A DNA stretch of 64,000 bases, from positions 44,296 through 108,295 of the forward strand of contig NW_024610477.1 of NCBI RefSeq assembly GCF_016920785.2, in the 5' to 3' direction. Both the position numbers and the translations under genes were made by a program. The number at the start of each line of letters is the position of its first letter. The first letter of the stretch is position 1. This document shows positions 47,511-60,300 of the stretch, one piece after another. The notes beneath the pieces were generated by a model. It worked only from the letters and a program-made list of their open reading frames with translations. It ran no database searches and had not been told where the DNA came from. This DNA comes from Ixodes scapularis (Eukaryota > Arthropoda > Arachnida > Ixodida > Ixodidae).

Positions 47511-50500
47511 CTCGTCAGGCCGTGCTCTCTCCAATAATTCGCTTTCACCGAGGCAATAGCCGAGATCGTGGTCACGGTGAACGAATAAAACCGCGCCGAA
47601 CGTCTCTCGTCAGGCCGTGCTCTCTCCAATAATTCGCTTTCACCGAGGCAATAGCCGAGACCGTGGTCACGGTGAACGAATAAAACCGCGCCGAACGTCT
47701 CTCGTCAGGCCGTGCTCTCTCCAATAATTCGCTTTCACCGAGGCAATAGCCGAGATCGTGGTCACGGTGAACGAATAAAACGGCGCCAAACGTCTCTCGT
47801 CAGGCCGTGCTCTCTCCAATAATTCGCTTTCACCGAGGCAATAGCCGAGATCGTGGTCACGGTGAACGAATAAAACCGCGCCAAACGTCTCTCGTCAGGC
47901 CGTGCTCTCTCCAATAATTCGCTTTCACCGAGGCAATAGGCGAGATCGTGGTCACGGTGAACGAATAAAACGGCGCCAAACGTCTCTCGTCAGGCCGTGC
48001 TCTCTCCAATAATTCGCTTTCACCGAGGCAATAGCCGAGATCGTGGTCACGGTGAACGAATAAAACCGCGCCAAACGTCTCTCGTCAGGCCGTGCTCTCT
48101 CCAATAATTCGCTTTCACCGAGGCAATAGCCGAGATCGTGGTCACGGTGAACGAATAAAACCGCGCCGAACGTCTCTCGTCAGGCCGTGCTCTCTCCAAT
48201 AATTCGCTTTCACCGAGGCAATAGCCGAGATCGTGGTCACGGTGAACGAATAAAACCGCGCCAAACGTCTCTCGTCAGGCCGTGCTCTCTCCAATAATTC
48301 GCTTTCACCGAGGCAATAGCCGAGATCGTGGTCACGGTGAACGAATAAAACCGCGCCGAACGTCTCTCGTCAGGCCGTGCTCTCTCCAATAATTCGCTTT
48401 CACCGAGGCAATAGCCGAGATCGTGGTCACGGTGAACGAATAAAACCGCGCCGAACGTCTCTCGTCAGGCCGTGCTCTCTCCAATAATTCGCTTTCACCG
48501 AGGCAATAGCCGAGATCGTGGTCACGGTGAACGAATAAAACGGCGCCAAACGTCTCTCGTCAGGCCGTGCTCTCTCCAATAATTCGCTTTCACCCAGGCA
48601 ATAGCCGAGATCGTGGTCACGGTGAACGAATAAAACCGCGCCGAACGTCTCTCGTCAGGCCGTGCTCTCTCCAATAATTCACTTTCACCGAGGCAATAGG
48701 CGAGATCGTGGTCACGGTGAACGAATAAAACCGCGCCGAACGTCTCTCGTCAGGCCGTGCTCTCTCCAATAATTCGCTTTCACCGAGGCAATAGCCGAGA
48801 TCGTGGTCACGGTGAACGAATAAAACCGCGCCAAACGTCTCTCGTCAGGCCGTGCTCTCTCCAATAATTCGCTTTCACCGAGGCAATAGCCGAGATCGTG
48901 GTCACGGTGAACGAATAAAACCGCGCCAAACGTCTCTCGTCAGGCCGTGCTCTCTCCAATAATTCGCTTTCACCGAGGCAATAGGCGAGATCGTGGTCAC
49001 GGTGAACGAATAAAACCGCGCCGAACGTCTCTCGTCAGGCCGTGCTCTCTCCAATAATTCGCTTTCACCGAGGCAATAGCCGAGATCGTGGTCACGGTGA
49101 ACGAATAAAACGGCGCCAAACGTCTCTCGTCAGGCCGTGCTCTCTCCAATAATTCGCTTTCACCGAGGCAATAGCCGAGATCGTGGTCACGGTGAACGAA
49201 TAAAACCGCGCCAAACGTCTCTCGTCAGGCCGTGCTCTCTCCAATAATTCGCTTTCACCGAGGCAATAGGCGAGATCGTGGTCACGGTGAACGAATAAAA
49301 CCGCGCCAAACGTCTCTCGTCAGGCCGTGCTCTCTCCAATAATTCGCTTTCACCGAGGCGATAGCCGAGATCGTGGTCACGGTGAACGAATAAAACCGCG
49401 CCAAACGTCTCTCGTCAGGCCGTGCTCTCTCCACTAATTCGCTTTCACCGAGGCAATAGCCGAGATCGTGGTCACGGTGAACGAATAAAACGGCGCCAAA
49501 CGTCTCTCGTCAGGCCGTGCTCTCTCCAATAATTCGCTTTCACCGAGGCAATAGGCGAGATCGTGGTCACGGTGAACGAATAAAACCGCGCCAAACGTCT
49601 CTCGTCAGGCCGTGCTCTCTCCAATAATTCGCTTTCACCGAGGCAATAGCCGAGATCGTCGTCACGGTGAACGAATAAAACAACGCCAAACGTCTCTCGT
49701 CAGGCCGTGCTCTCTCCAATAATTCGCTTTCACCGAGGCCATAGCCGAGATCGTGGTCGCGGTGAACGAATAAAACCGCGCCAAACGTCTCTCGTCAGGC
49801 CGTGCTCTCTCCAATAATTCGCTTTCACCGAGGCAATAGGCGAGATCGTGGTCACGGTGAACGAATAAAACCGCGCCAAACGTCTCTCGTCAGGCCGTGC
49901 TCTCTCCAATAATTCGCTTTCACCGAGGCAATAGCCGAGATCGTGGTCACGTGAACGAATAAAACGGCGCCAAACGTCTCTCGTCAGGCCGTGCTCTCTC
50001 CAATAATTCGCTTTCACCGAGGCAATAGGCGAGATCGTGGTCACGGTGAACGAATAAAACCGCGCCAAACGTCTCTCGTCAGGCCGTGCTCTCTCCAATA
50101 ATTCGCTTTCACCGAGGCAATAGGCGAGATCGTGGTCACGGTGAACGAGTAAAACGGCGCCAAACGTCTCTCGTCAGGCCGTGCTCTCTCCAATAATTCG
50201 CTTTCACCGAGGCAATAGGCGAGATCGTGGTCACGGTGAACGAATAAAACGGCGCCAAACGTCTCTCGTCAGGCCGTGCTCTCTCCAATAATTCGCTTTC
50301 ACCGAGGCAGTAGGCGAGATCGTGGTCACGGTGAACGAATAAAACGGCGCCGAACGTCTCTCGTCAGGCCATGCTCTCTCCAATAATTCGCTTTCACCGA
50401 GGCAATAGGCGAGATCGTGGTCACGGTGAACGAATAAAACGGCGCCAAACGTCTCTCGTCAGGCCGTGCTCTCTCCAATAATTCGCTTTCACCGAGGCAA

Positions 50501-52455
50501 TAGGCGAGATCGTGGTCACGGTGAACGAATAAAACCGCGCCAAACGTCTCTCGTCGGGCCGTGCTCTCTCCAATAATTCGCTTTCACCGAGGCAATAGCC
50601 GAAATCGTGGTCACGGTGAACGAATAAAACCGCGCCAAACGTCTCTCGTCAGGCCGTGCTCTCTCCAATAATTCGCTTTCACCGAGGCAATAGCCGAGAT
50701 CGTGGTCACGGTGAACGAATAAAACGGCGCCAAACGTCTCTCGTCAGGCCATGCTCTCTCCAATAATTCGCTTTCACCGAGGCAATAGGCGAGATCGTGG
50801 TCACGGTGAACGAATAAAACCGCGCCAAACGTCTCTCGTCAGGCCGTGCTCTCTCCAATAATTCGCTTTCACCGAGGCAATAGCCGAGATCGTGGTCACG
50901 GTGAACGAATAAAACGGCGCCAAACGTCTCTCGTCAGGCCGTGCTCTCTCCAATAATTCGCTTTCACCGAGGCAATAGCCGAGATCGTGGTCACGGTGAA
51001 CGAATAAAACCGCGCCAAACGTCTCTCGTCAGGCCGTGCTCTCTCCAATAATTCGCTTTCACCGAGGCAATAGGCGAGATCGTGGTCACGGTGAACGAAT
51101 AAAACCGCGCCAAACGTCTCTCGTCAGGCCGTGCTCTCTCCAATAATTCGCTTTCACCGAGGCAATAGCCGAGATCGTGGTCACGGTGAACGAATAAAAC
51201 GGCGCCAAACGTCTCTCGTCAGGCCGTGCTCTCTCCAATAATTCGCTTTCACCGAGGCAATAGGCGAGATCGTGGTCACGGTGAACGAATAAAACCGCGC
51301 CAAACGTCTCTCGTCAGGCCGTGCTCTCTCCAATAATTCGCTTTCACCGAGGCAATAGCCGAGATCGTGGTCACGGTGAACGAATAAAACGGCGCCAAAC
51401 GTATCTCGTCAGGCCGTGCTCTCTCCAATAATTCGCTTTCACCGAGGCAATAGGCGAGATTGTGGTCACGGTGAACGAATAAAACCGCGCCGAACGTCTC
51501 TCGTCAGGCCGTGCTCTCTCCAATAATTCGCTTTCACCGAGGCAATAGCCGAGATCGTGGTCACGGTGAACGAATAAAACGGCGCCAAACGTCTCATGTC
51601 AGGCCGTGCTCTCTCCAATAATTCGCTTTCACCGAGGCAATAGGCGAGATCGTGGTCACGGTGAACGAATAAAACCGCGCCGAACGTCTCTAGTCAGGCC
51701 GTGCTCTCTCCAATAATTCGCTTTAACCGAGGCAATAGCCGAGATCGTGGTCACGGTGAACGAATAAAACCGCGCCAAACGTCTCTCGTCAGGCCGTGCT
51801 CTCTCCAATAATTCGCTTTCACCGAGGCAATAGCCGAGATCGTGGTCACGGTGAACGAATAAAACGGCGCCAAACGTCTCTCGTCAGGCCGTGCTCTCTC
51901 CAATAATTCGCTTTCACCGAGGCAGTAGCCGAGATCGTGGTCACGGTGAACGAATAAAACCGCGCCAAACGTCTCTCGTCAGGCCGTGCTCTCTACAATA
52001 ATTCGCTTTCACCGAGGCAATAGGCGAGATCGTGGTCACGGTGAACGAATAAAACGGTGCCAAACGTCTCTCGTCAGGCCGTGCTCTCTCCAATAATTCG
52101 CTTTCACCGAGGCAATAGGCGAGATCGTGGTCACGGTGAACGAATAAAACGGCGCCAAACGTCTCTCGTCAGGCCGTGCTCTCTCCAATAATTCGCTTTC
52201 ACCGAGGCAATAGGCGAGATCGTGGTCACGGTGAACGAGTAAAACGGCGCCAAACGTCTCTCGTCAGGCCGTGCTCTCTCCAATAATTCGCTTTCACCGA
52301 GGCAATAGGCGAGATCGTGGTCACGGTGAACGAATAAAACGGCGCCAAACGTCTCTCGTCAGGCCGTGCTCTCTCCAATAATTCGCTTTCACCGAGGCAA
52401 TAGGCGAGATCGTGGTCACGGTGAACGAATAAAACGGCGCCGAACGTCTCTCGTC

Positions 52456-55400
52456 AGGCCGTGCTCTCTCCAATAATTCGCTTTCACCGAGGCAATAGGC
52501 GAGATCGTGGTCACGGTGAACGAATAAAACGGCGCCAAACGTCTCTCGTCAGGCCGTGCTCTCTCCAATAATTCGCTTTCACCGAGGCAATAGGCGAGAT
52601 CGTGGTCACGGTGAACGAATAAAACCGCGCCAAACGTCTCTCGTCAGGCCGTGCTCTCTCCAATAATTCGCTTTCACCGAGGCAATAGGCGAGATCGTGG
52701 TCACGGTGAACGAATAAAACGGCGCCAAGCGTCTCTCGTCAGGCCGTGCTCTCTCCAATAATTCGCTTTCACCGAGGCAATAGGCGAGATCGTGGTCACG
52801 GTGAACGAATAAAACGGCGCCAAACGTCTCTCGTCAGGCCGTGCTCTCTCCAATAATTCGCTTTCACCGAGGCAATAGGCGAGATCGTGGTCACGGTGAA
52901 CGAATAAAACAGCGCCAAACGTCTCTCGTCAGGCCGTGCTCTCTCCAATAATTCGCTTTCACCGAGGCAATAGGCGAGATCGTGGTCACGGTGAACGAAT
53001 AAAACCGCGCCGAACGTCTCTCGTCAGGCCGTGCTTACTCCAATAATTCGCTTTCACCGAGGCAATAGGCGAGATCGTGGTCACGGTGAACGAATAAAAC
53101 CGCGCCAAACGTCTCTCGTCAGGCCGTGCTCTCTCCAATAATTCGCTTTCACCGAGGCAATAGGCGAGATCGTGGTCACGGTGAACGAATAAAACGGCGC
53201 CAAACGTCTCTCGTCAGGCCGTGCTCTCTCCAATAATTCGCTTTCACCGAGGCAATAGGCGAGATCGTGGTCACGGTGAACGAATAAAACAGCGCCAAAC
53301 GTCTCTCGTCAGGCCGTGCTCTCTCCAATAATTCGCTTTCACAGAGGCAATAGGCGAGATCGTGGTCACGGTGAACGAATAAAACCGCGCCAAACGTCTC
53401 TCGTCAGGCCGTGCTCTCTCCAATAATTCGCTTTCACCGAGGCAATAGGCGAGATCGTGGTCACGGTGAACGAATAAAACCGCGCCGAACGTCTCTCGTC
53501 AGGCCGTGCTCTCTCCAATAATTCGCTTTCACCGAGGCAATAGGCGAGATCGTGGTCACGGTGAACGAATAAAACGGCGCCAAACGTCTCTCGTCAGGCC
53601 GTGCTCTCTCCAATAATTCGCTTTCACCGAGGCAATAGGCGAGATCGTGGTCACGGTGAACGAATAAAACCGCGCCAAACGTCTCTCGTCAGGCCGTGCT
53701 CTCTCCAATAATTCGCTTTCACCGAGGCAATAGGCGAGATCGTGGTCACGGTGAACGAATAAAACCGCGCCGAACGTCTCTCGTCAGGCCGTGCTTACTC
53801 CAATAATTCGCTTTCACCGAGGCAATAGGCGAGATCGTGGTCACGGTGAACGAATAAAACCGCGCCAAACGTCTCTCGTCAGGCCGTGCTCTCTCCAATA
53901 ATTCGCTTTCACCGAGGCAATAGGCGAGATCGTGGTCACGGTGAACGAATAAAACGGCGCCAAACGTCTCTCGTCAGGCCGTGCTCTCTCCAATAATTCG
54001 CTTTCACCGAGGCAATAGGCGAGATCGTGGTCACGGTGAACGAATAAAACGGCGCCAAACGTCTCTCGTCAGGCCGTGCTCTCTCCAATAATTCGCTTTC
54101 ACCGAGGCAATAGGCGAGATCGTGGTCATGGTGAACGAATAAAACGGCGCCAAACGTCTCTCGTGTGGCCGTGCTCTCTCCAATAATTCGCTTTCACCGA
54201 GGCAATAGGCGAGATCGTGGTCACGGTGAACGAATAAAACCGCGCCGAACGTCTCTCGTCAGGCCGTGCTCTCTCCAATAATTCGTTTTCACCAAGGCAA
54301 TAGGCGAGATCGTGGTCACCGTGAACGAATAAAACCGCGCCGAACGTCTCTCGTCAGGCCGTGCTCTCTCCAATAATTCGCTTTCACCGAGGCAATAGGC
54401 GAGATCGTGGTCACGGTGAACGAATAAAACCGCGCCAAACGTCTCTCGTCAGGCCGTGCTCTCTCCAATAATTCGCTTTCACCGAGGCAATAGGCGAGAT
54501 CGTGGTCACGGTGAACGAATAAACAGGCGCCAAACGTCTCTCGTCAGGCCGTGCTCTCTCCAATAATTCGCTTTCACCGAGGCAATAGGCGAGATCGTGG
54601 TCACGGTGAACGAATAAAACGGCGCCAAACGTCTCTCGTCAGGCCGTGCTCTCTCCAATAATTCGCTTTCACCGAGGCAATAGGCGAAATCGTGGTCACG
54701 GTGAACGAATAAAACGCCGCCAAACGTCTCTCGTCAGGCCGTGCTCTCTCCAATAATTCGCTTTCACCGAGGCAATAGGCGAGATCGTGGTCACGGTGAA
54801 CGAATAAAACGGCGCCAAACGTCTCTCGTCAGGCCGTGCTCTCTCCAATAATTCGCTTTCACCGAGGCAATAGGCGAGATCGTGGTCACGGTGAACGAAT
54901 AAAACGGCGCCAAACGTCTCTCGTCAGGCCGTGCTCTCTCCAATAATTCGCTTTCACCGAGGCAATAGGCGAGATCGTGGTCACGGTGAACGAATAAAAC
55001 GGCGCCAAACGTCTCTCGTCAGGCCGTGCTCTCTCCAATATTTCGCTTTCACCGAGGCAATAGGCGAGATCGTGGTCACGCTGAACGAATAAAACGGCGC
55101 CAAACGTCTCTCGTCAGACCGTGCTCTCTCCAATAATTCGCTTTCACCGAGGCAATAGGCGAGATCGTGGTCACGGTGAACGAATAAAACCGCGCCAAAC
55201 GTCTCTCGTCAGGCCGTGCTCTCTCCAATAATTCGCTTTCACCGAGGCAATAGGCGAGATCGTGGTCACGGTGAACGAATAAAACGGCGCCAAACGTCTC
55301 TCGTCAGGCCGTGCTCTCTTCAATAATTCGCTTTCACCGAGGCAATATGCGAGATCGTGGTCACGGTGAACGAATAAAACGGCGCCAAACGTCTCTCGTC

Positions 55401-57300
55401 AGGCCGTGCTCTCTCCAATAATTCGCTTTCACCGAGGCAATAGGCGAGATCGTGGTCACGGTGAACGAATAAAACGGCGCCAAACGTCTCTCGTCAGGCC
55501 GTGCTCTCTCCAATAATTCGCTTTCACCGAGGCAATAGGCGAGATCGTGGTCACGGTGAACGAATAAAACGGCGCCAAACGTCTCTCGTCAGGCCGTGCT
55601 CTCTCCAATAATTCGCTTTCACCGAGGCAATAGGCGAGATCGTGGTCACGGTGAACGAATAAAACGGCGCCAAACGTCTCTCGTCAGGCCGTGCTCTCTC
55701 CAATAATTCGCTTTCACCGAGGCAATAGGCGAGATCGTGGTCACGGTGAACGAATAAAACGGCGCCAAACGTCTCTCGTCAGGCCGTGCTCTCTCCAATA
55801 ATTCGCTGTCACCGAGGCAATAGGCGAGATCGTGGTCACGGTGAACGAATAAAACGGCGCCAAACGTCTCTCGTCAGGCCGTGCTCTCTCCAATAATTCG
55901 CTTTCACCGAGGCAATAGGCGAGATCGTGGTCACGGTGAACGAATAAAACGGCGCCAAACGTCTCTCGTCAGGCCGTGCTCTCTCCAATAATTCGCTTTC
56001 ACCGAGGCAATAGACGAGATCGTGGTCACGGTGAACGAATAAAACCGCGCCAAACGTCTCTCGTCAGGCCGTGCTCTCTCCAATAATTCGCTTTCACCGA
56101 GGCAATAGGCGAGATCGTGGTCACGGTGAACGAATAAAACGGCGCCAAACGTCTCTCGTCAGGCCATGCTCTCTCCAATAATTCGCTTTCGCCGAGGCAA
56201 TAGGCGAGATCGTGGTCACGGTGAACGAATAAAACGGCGCCAAACGTCTCTCGTCAGGCCGTGCTCTCTCCAATAATTCGCTTTCACCGAGGCAATAGCG
56301 AGATCGTGGTCACGGTGAACGAATAAAACGGCGCCAAACGTCTCTCGTCAGGCCGTGCTCTCTCCAATAATTCGCTTTCACCGAGGCAATAGGCGAGATC
56401 GTGGTCACGGTGAACGAATAAAACGGCGCCAAACGTCTCTCGTTAGGCCGTGCTCTCTCCAATAATTCGCTTTCACCGAGGCAATAGGCGAGATCGTGGT
56501 CACGGTGAACGAATAAAACGGCGCCAAACGTCTCTCGTCAGGCCGTGCTCTCTCCAATAATTCGCTTTCACCGAGGCAATGGGCGAGATCGTGGTCACGG
56601 TGAACGAGTAAAACGGCGCCAAACGTCTCTCGTCAGGCCGTGCTCTCTCCAATAATTCGCTTTCACCGAGGCAATAGGCGAGATCGTGGTCACGGTGAAC
56701 GAATAAAACGGCGCCAAACGTCTCTCGTCAGGCCGTGCTCTCTCCAATAATTCGCTTTCACCGAGGCAATTGGCGAGATCGTGGTCACGGTGAACGAATA
56801 AAACGGCGCCAAACGTCTCTCGTCAGGCCGTGCTCTCTCCAATAATTCGCTTTCACCGAGGCAATAGGCGAGATCGTGGTCACGGTGGACGAATAAAACG
56901 GCGCCAAACGTCTCTCGTCAGGCCGTGCTCTCTCCAATAATTCGCTTTCACCGAGGCAATAGGCGAGATCGTGGTCACGGTGAACGAATAAAACGGCGCC
57001 AAACGTCTCTCGTCAGGCCGTGCTCTCTCCAATAATTCGCTTTCACCGAGGCAATAGGCGAGATCGTGGTCACGGTGAACGAATAAAACGGCGCCAAACG
57101 TCTCTCGCCAGGCCGTGCTCTCTCCAATAATTCGCTTTCACCGAGGCAATAGGCGAGATCGTGGTCACGGTGAACGAATAAAACGGCGCCAAACGTCTCT
57201 CGTCAGGCCATGCTCTCTCCAATAATTCGCTTTCACCGAGGCAATAGGCGAGATCGTGGTCACGGTGAACGAATAAAACGGCGCCAAACGTCTCTCGTCA
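52456..57300. repeat. Copy 1 of a 51-unit (4.85-kb) tandem duplication
   Basis: At least ten rare markers recur in the same order 4,844-4,848 bp downstream: GCCAAGCG (52,721 region and 57,565 region), AGCGCC (52,911; 57,755), CTTACTCC units (53,031; 57,875 and 53,791; 58,635), CACAGAGG (53,341; 58,185), AAACAGGCGC (54,521; 59,365), AAAACGCCGC (54,711; 59,555), CAGACC (55,111; 59,955), AATATGCG (55,343; 60,187), CGCTGTCACC (55,806; 60,651) and TAGACGAG (56,011; 60,856). The start is set where a GCCGAAC and a CGAGTAAAAC change just upstream have no partner. The copies differ at only about ten substitutions by eye, so the event looks recent. Confidence 0.9.
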
Positions 57301-60300
57301 GGCCGTGCTCTCTCCAATAATTCGCTTTCACCGAGGCAATAGGCGAGATCGTGGTCACGGTGAACGAATAAAACGGCGCCAAACGTCTCTCGTCAGGCCG
57401 TGCTCTCTCCAATAATTCGCTTTCACCGAGGCAATAGGCGAGATCGTGGTCACGGTGAACGAATAAAACCGCGCCAAACGTCTCTCGTCAGGCCGTGCTC
57501 TCTCCAATAATTCGCTTTCACCGAGGCAATAGGCGAGATCGTGGTCACGGTGAACGAATAAAACGGCGCCAAGCGTCTCTCGTCAGGCCGTGCTCTCTCC
57601 AATAATTCGCTTTCACCGAGGCAATAGGCGAGATCGTGGTCACGGTGAACGAATAAAACGGCGCCAAACGTCTCTCGTCAGGCCGTGCTCTCTCCAATAA
57701 TTCGCTTTCACCGAGGCAATAGGCGAGATCGTGGTCACGGTGAACGAATAAAACAGCGCCAAACGTCTCTCGTCAGGCCGTGCTCTCTCCAATAATTCGC
57801 CTTCACCGAGGCAATAGGCGAGATCGTGGTCACGGTGAACGAATAAAACCGCGCCGAACGTCTCTCGTCAGGCCGTGCTTACTCCAATAATTCGCTTTCA
57901 CCGAGGCAATAGGCGAGATCGTGGTCACGGTGAACGAATAAAACCGCGCCAAACGTCTCTCGTCAGGCCGTGCTCTCTCCAATAATTCGCTTTCACCGAG
58001 GCAATAGGCGAGATCGTGGTCACGGTGAACGAATAAAACGGCGCCAAACGTCTCTCGTCAGGCCGTGCTCTCTCCAATAATTCGCTTTCACCGAGGCAAT
58101 AGGCGAGATCGTGGTCACGGTGAACGAATAAAACAGCGCCAAACGTCTCTCGTCAGGCCGTGCTCTCTCCAATAATTCGCTTTCACAGAGGCAATAGGCG
58201 AGATCGTGGTCACGGTGAACGAATAAAACCGCGCCAAACGTCTCTCGTCAGGCCGTGCTCTCTCCAATAATTCGCTTTCACCGAGGCAATAGGCGAGATC
58301 GTGGTCACGGTGAACGAATAAAACCGCGCCGAACGTCTCTCGTCAGGCCGTGCTCTCTCCAATAATTCGCTTTCACCGAGGCAATAGGCGAGATCGTGGT
58401 CACGGTGAACGAATAAAACGGCGCCAAACGTCTCTCGTCAGGCCGTGCTCTCTCCAATAATTCGCTTTCACCGAGGCAATAGGCGAGATCGTGGTCACGG
58501 TGAACGAATAAAACCGCGCCAAACGTCTCTCGTCAGGCCGTGCTCTCTCCAATAATTCGCTTTCACCGAGGCAATAGGCGAGATCGTGGTCACGGTGAAC
58601 GAATAAAACCGCGCCGAACGTCTCTCGTCAGGCCGTGCTTACTCCAATAATTCGCTTTCACCGAGGCAATAGGCGAGATCGTGGTCACGGTGAACGAATA
58701 AAACCGCGCCAAACGTCTCTCGTCAGGCCGTGCTCTCTCCAATAATTCGCTTTCACCGAGGCAATAGGCGAGATCGTGGTCACGGTGAACGAATAAAACG
58801 GCGCCAAACGTCTCTCGTCAGGCCGTGCTCTCTCCAATAATTCGCTTTCACCGAGGCAATAGGCGAGATCGTGGTCACGGTGAACGAATAAAACGGCGCC
58901 AAACGTCTCTTGTCAGGCCGTGCTCTCTCCAATAATTCGCTTTCACCGAGGCAATAGGCGAGATCGTGGTCATGGTGAACGAATAAAACGGCGCCAAACG
59001 TCTCTCGTCAGGCCGTGCTCTCTCCAATAATTCGCTTTCACCGAGGCAATAGGCGAGATCGTGGTCACGGTGAACGAATAAAACCGCGCCGAACGTCTCT
59101 CGTCAGGCCGTGCTCTCTCCAATAATTCGTTTTCACCGAGGCAATAGGCGAGATCGTGGTCACCGTGAACGAATAAAACCGCGCCGAACGTCTCTCGTCA
59201 GGCCGTGCTCTCTCCAATAATTCGCTTTCACCGAGGCAATAGGCGAGATCGTGGTCACGGTGAACGAATAAAACCGCGCCAAACGTCTCTCGTCGGGCCG
59301 TGCTCTCTCCAATAATTCGCTTTCACCGAGGCAATAGGCGAGATCGTGGTCACGGTGAACGAATAAACAGGCGCCAAACGTCTCTCGTCAGGCCGTGCTC
59401 TCTCCAATAATTCGCTTTCACCGAGGCAATAGGCGAGATCGTGGTCACGGTGAACGAATAAAACGGCGCCAAACGTCTCTCGTCAGGCCGTGCTCTCTCC
59501 AATAATTCGCTTTCACCGAGGCAATAGGCGAAATCGTGGTCACGGTGAACGAATAAAACGCCGCCAAACGTCTCTCGTCAGGCCGTGCTCTCTCCAATAA
59601 TTCGCTTTCACCGAGGCAATAGGCGAGATCGTGGTCACGGTGAACGAATAAAACGGCGCCAAACGTCTCTCGTCAGGCCGTGCTCTCTCCAATAATTCGC
59701 TTTCACCGAGGCAATAGGCGAGATCGTGGTCACGGTGAACGAATAAAACGGCGCCAAACGTCTCTCGTCAGGCCGTGCTCTCTCCAATAATTCGCTTTCA
59801 CCGAGGCAATAGGCGAGATCGTGGTCACGGTGAACGAATAAAACGGCGCCAAACGTCTCTCGTCAGGCCGTGCTCTCTCCAATATTTCGCTTTCACCGAG
59901 GCAATAGGCGAGATCGTGGTCACGGTGAACGAATAAAACGGCGCCAAACGTCTCTCGTCAGACCGTGCTCTCTCCAATAATTCGCTTTCACCGAGGCAAT
60001 AGGCGAGATCGTGGTCACGGTGAACGAATAAAACCGCGCCAAACGTCTCTCGTCAGGCCGTGCTCTCTCCAATAATTCGCTTTCACCGAGGCAATAGGCG
60101 AGATCGTGGTCACGGTGAACGAATAAAACGGCGCCAAACGTCTCTCGTCAGGCCGTGCTCTCTTCAATAATTCGCTTTCACCGAGGCAATATGCGAGATC
60201 GTGGTCACGGTGAACGAATAAAACGGCGCCAAACGTCTCTCGTCAGGCCGTGCTCTCTCCAATAATTCGCTTTCACCGAGGCAATAGGCGAGATCGTGGT

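Larger units (their letters stand above)
40501..51930. repeat. Domain 6: C49-rich units
   Basis: C49 units are common from about 40,526 and make up roughly half or more of the units from 43,300 to 51,930, except across about 41,450-43,340, which is the second copy of the large duplication. The last C49 unit is near 51,929. Clean 190-bp dimers alternating C49-C81 and G49-G81 run at about 43,660-44,190 and 46,950-47,510. Length changes: a gain near 41,019, a 2-base gain (CTCTATCTCC) near 44,486, a gain near 45,309 and a loss near 49,950. Confidence 0.7.

Noticed and set aside
2671..58640. A shared 8-unit higher-order repeat, because CTTACTCC units are 760 bp apart at 2,671-3,431, 53,031-53,791 and 57,875-58,635
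   Set aside because: The last two are copies of one another. The states at 81 and 87 between the first pair do not match those of the others, so the equal spacing is probably chance.
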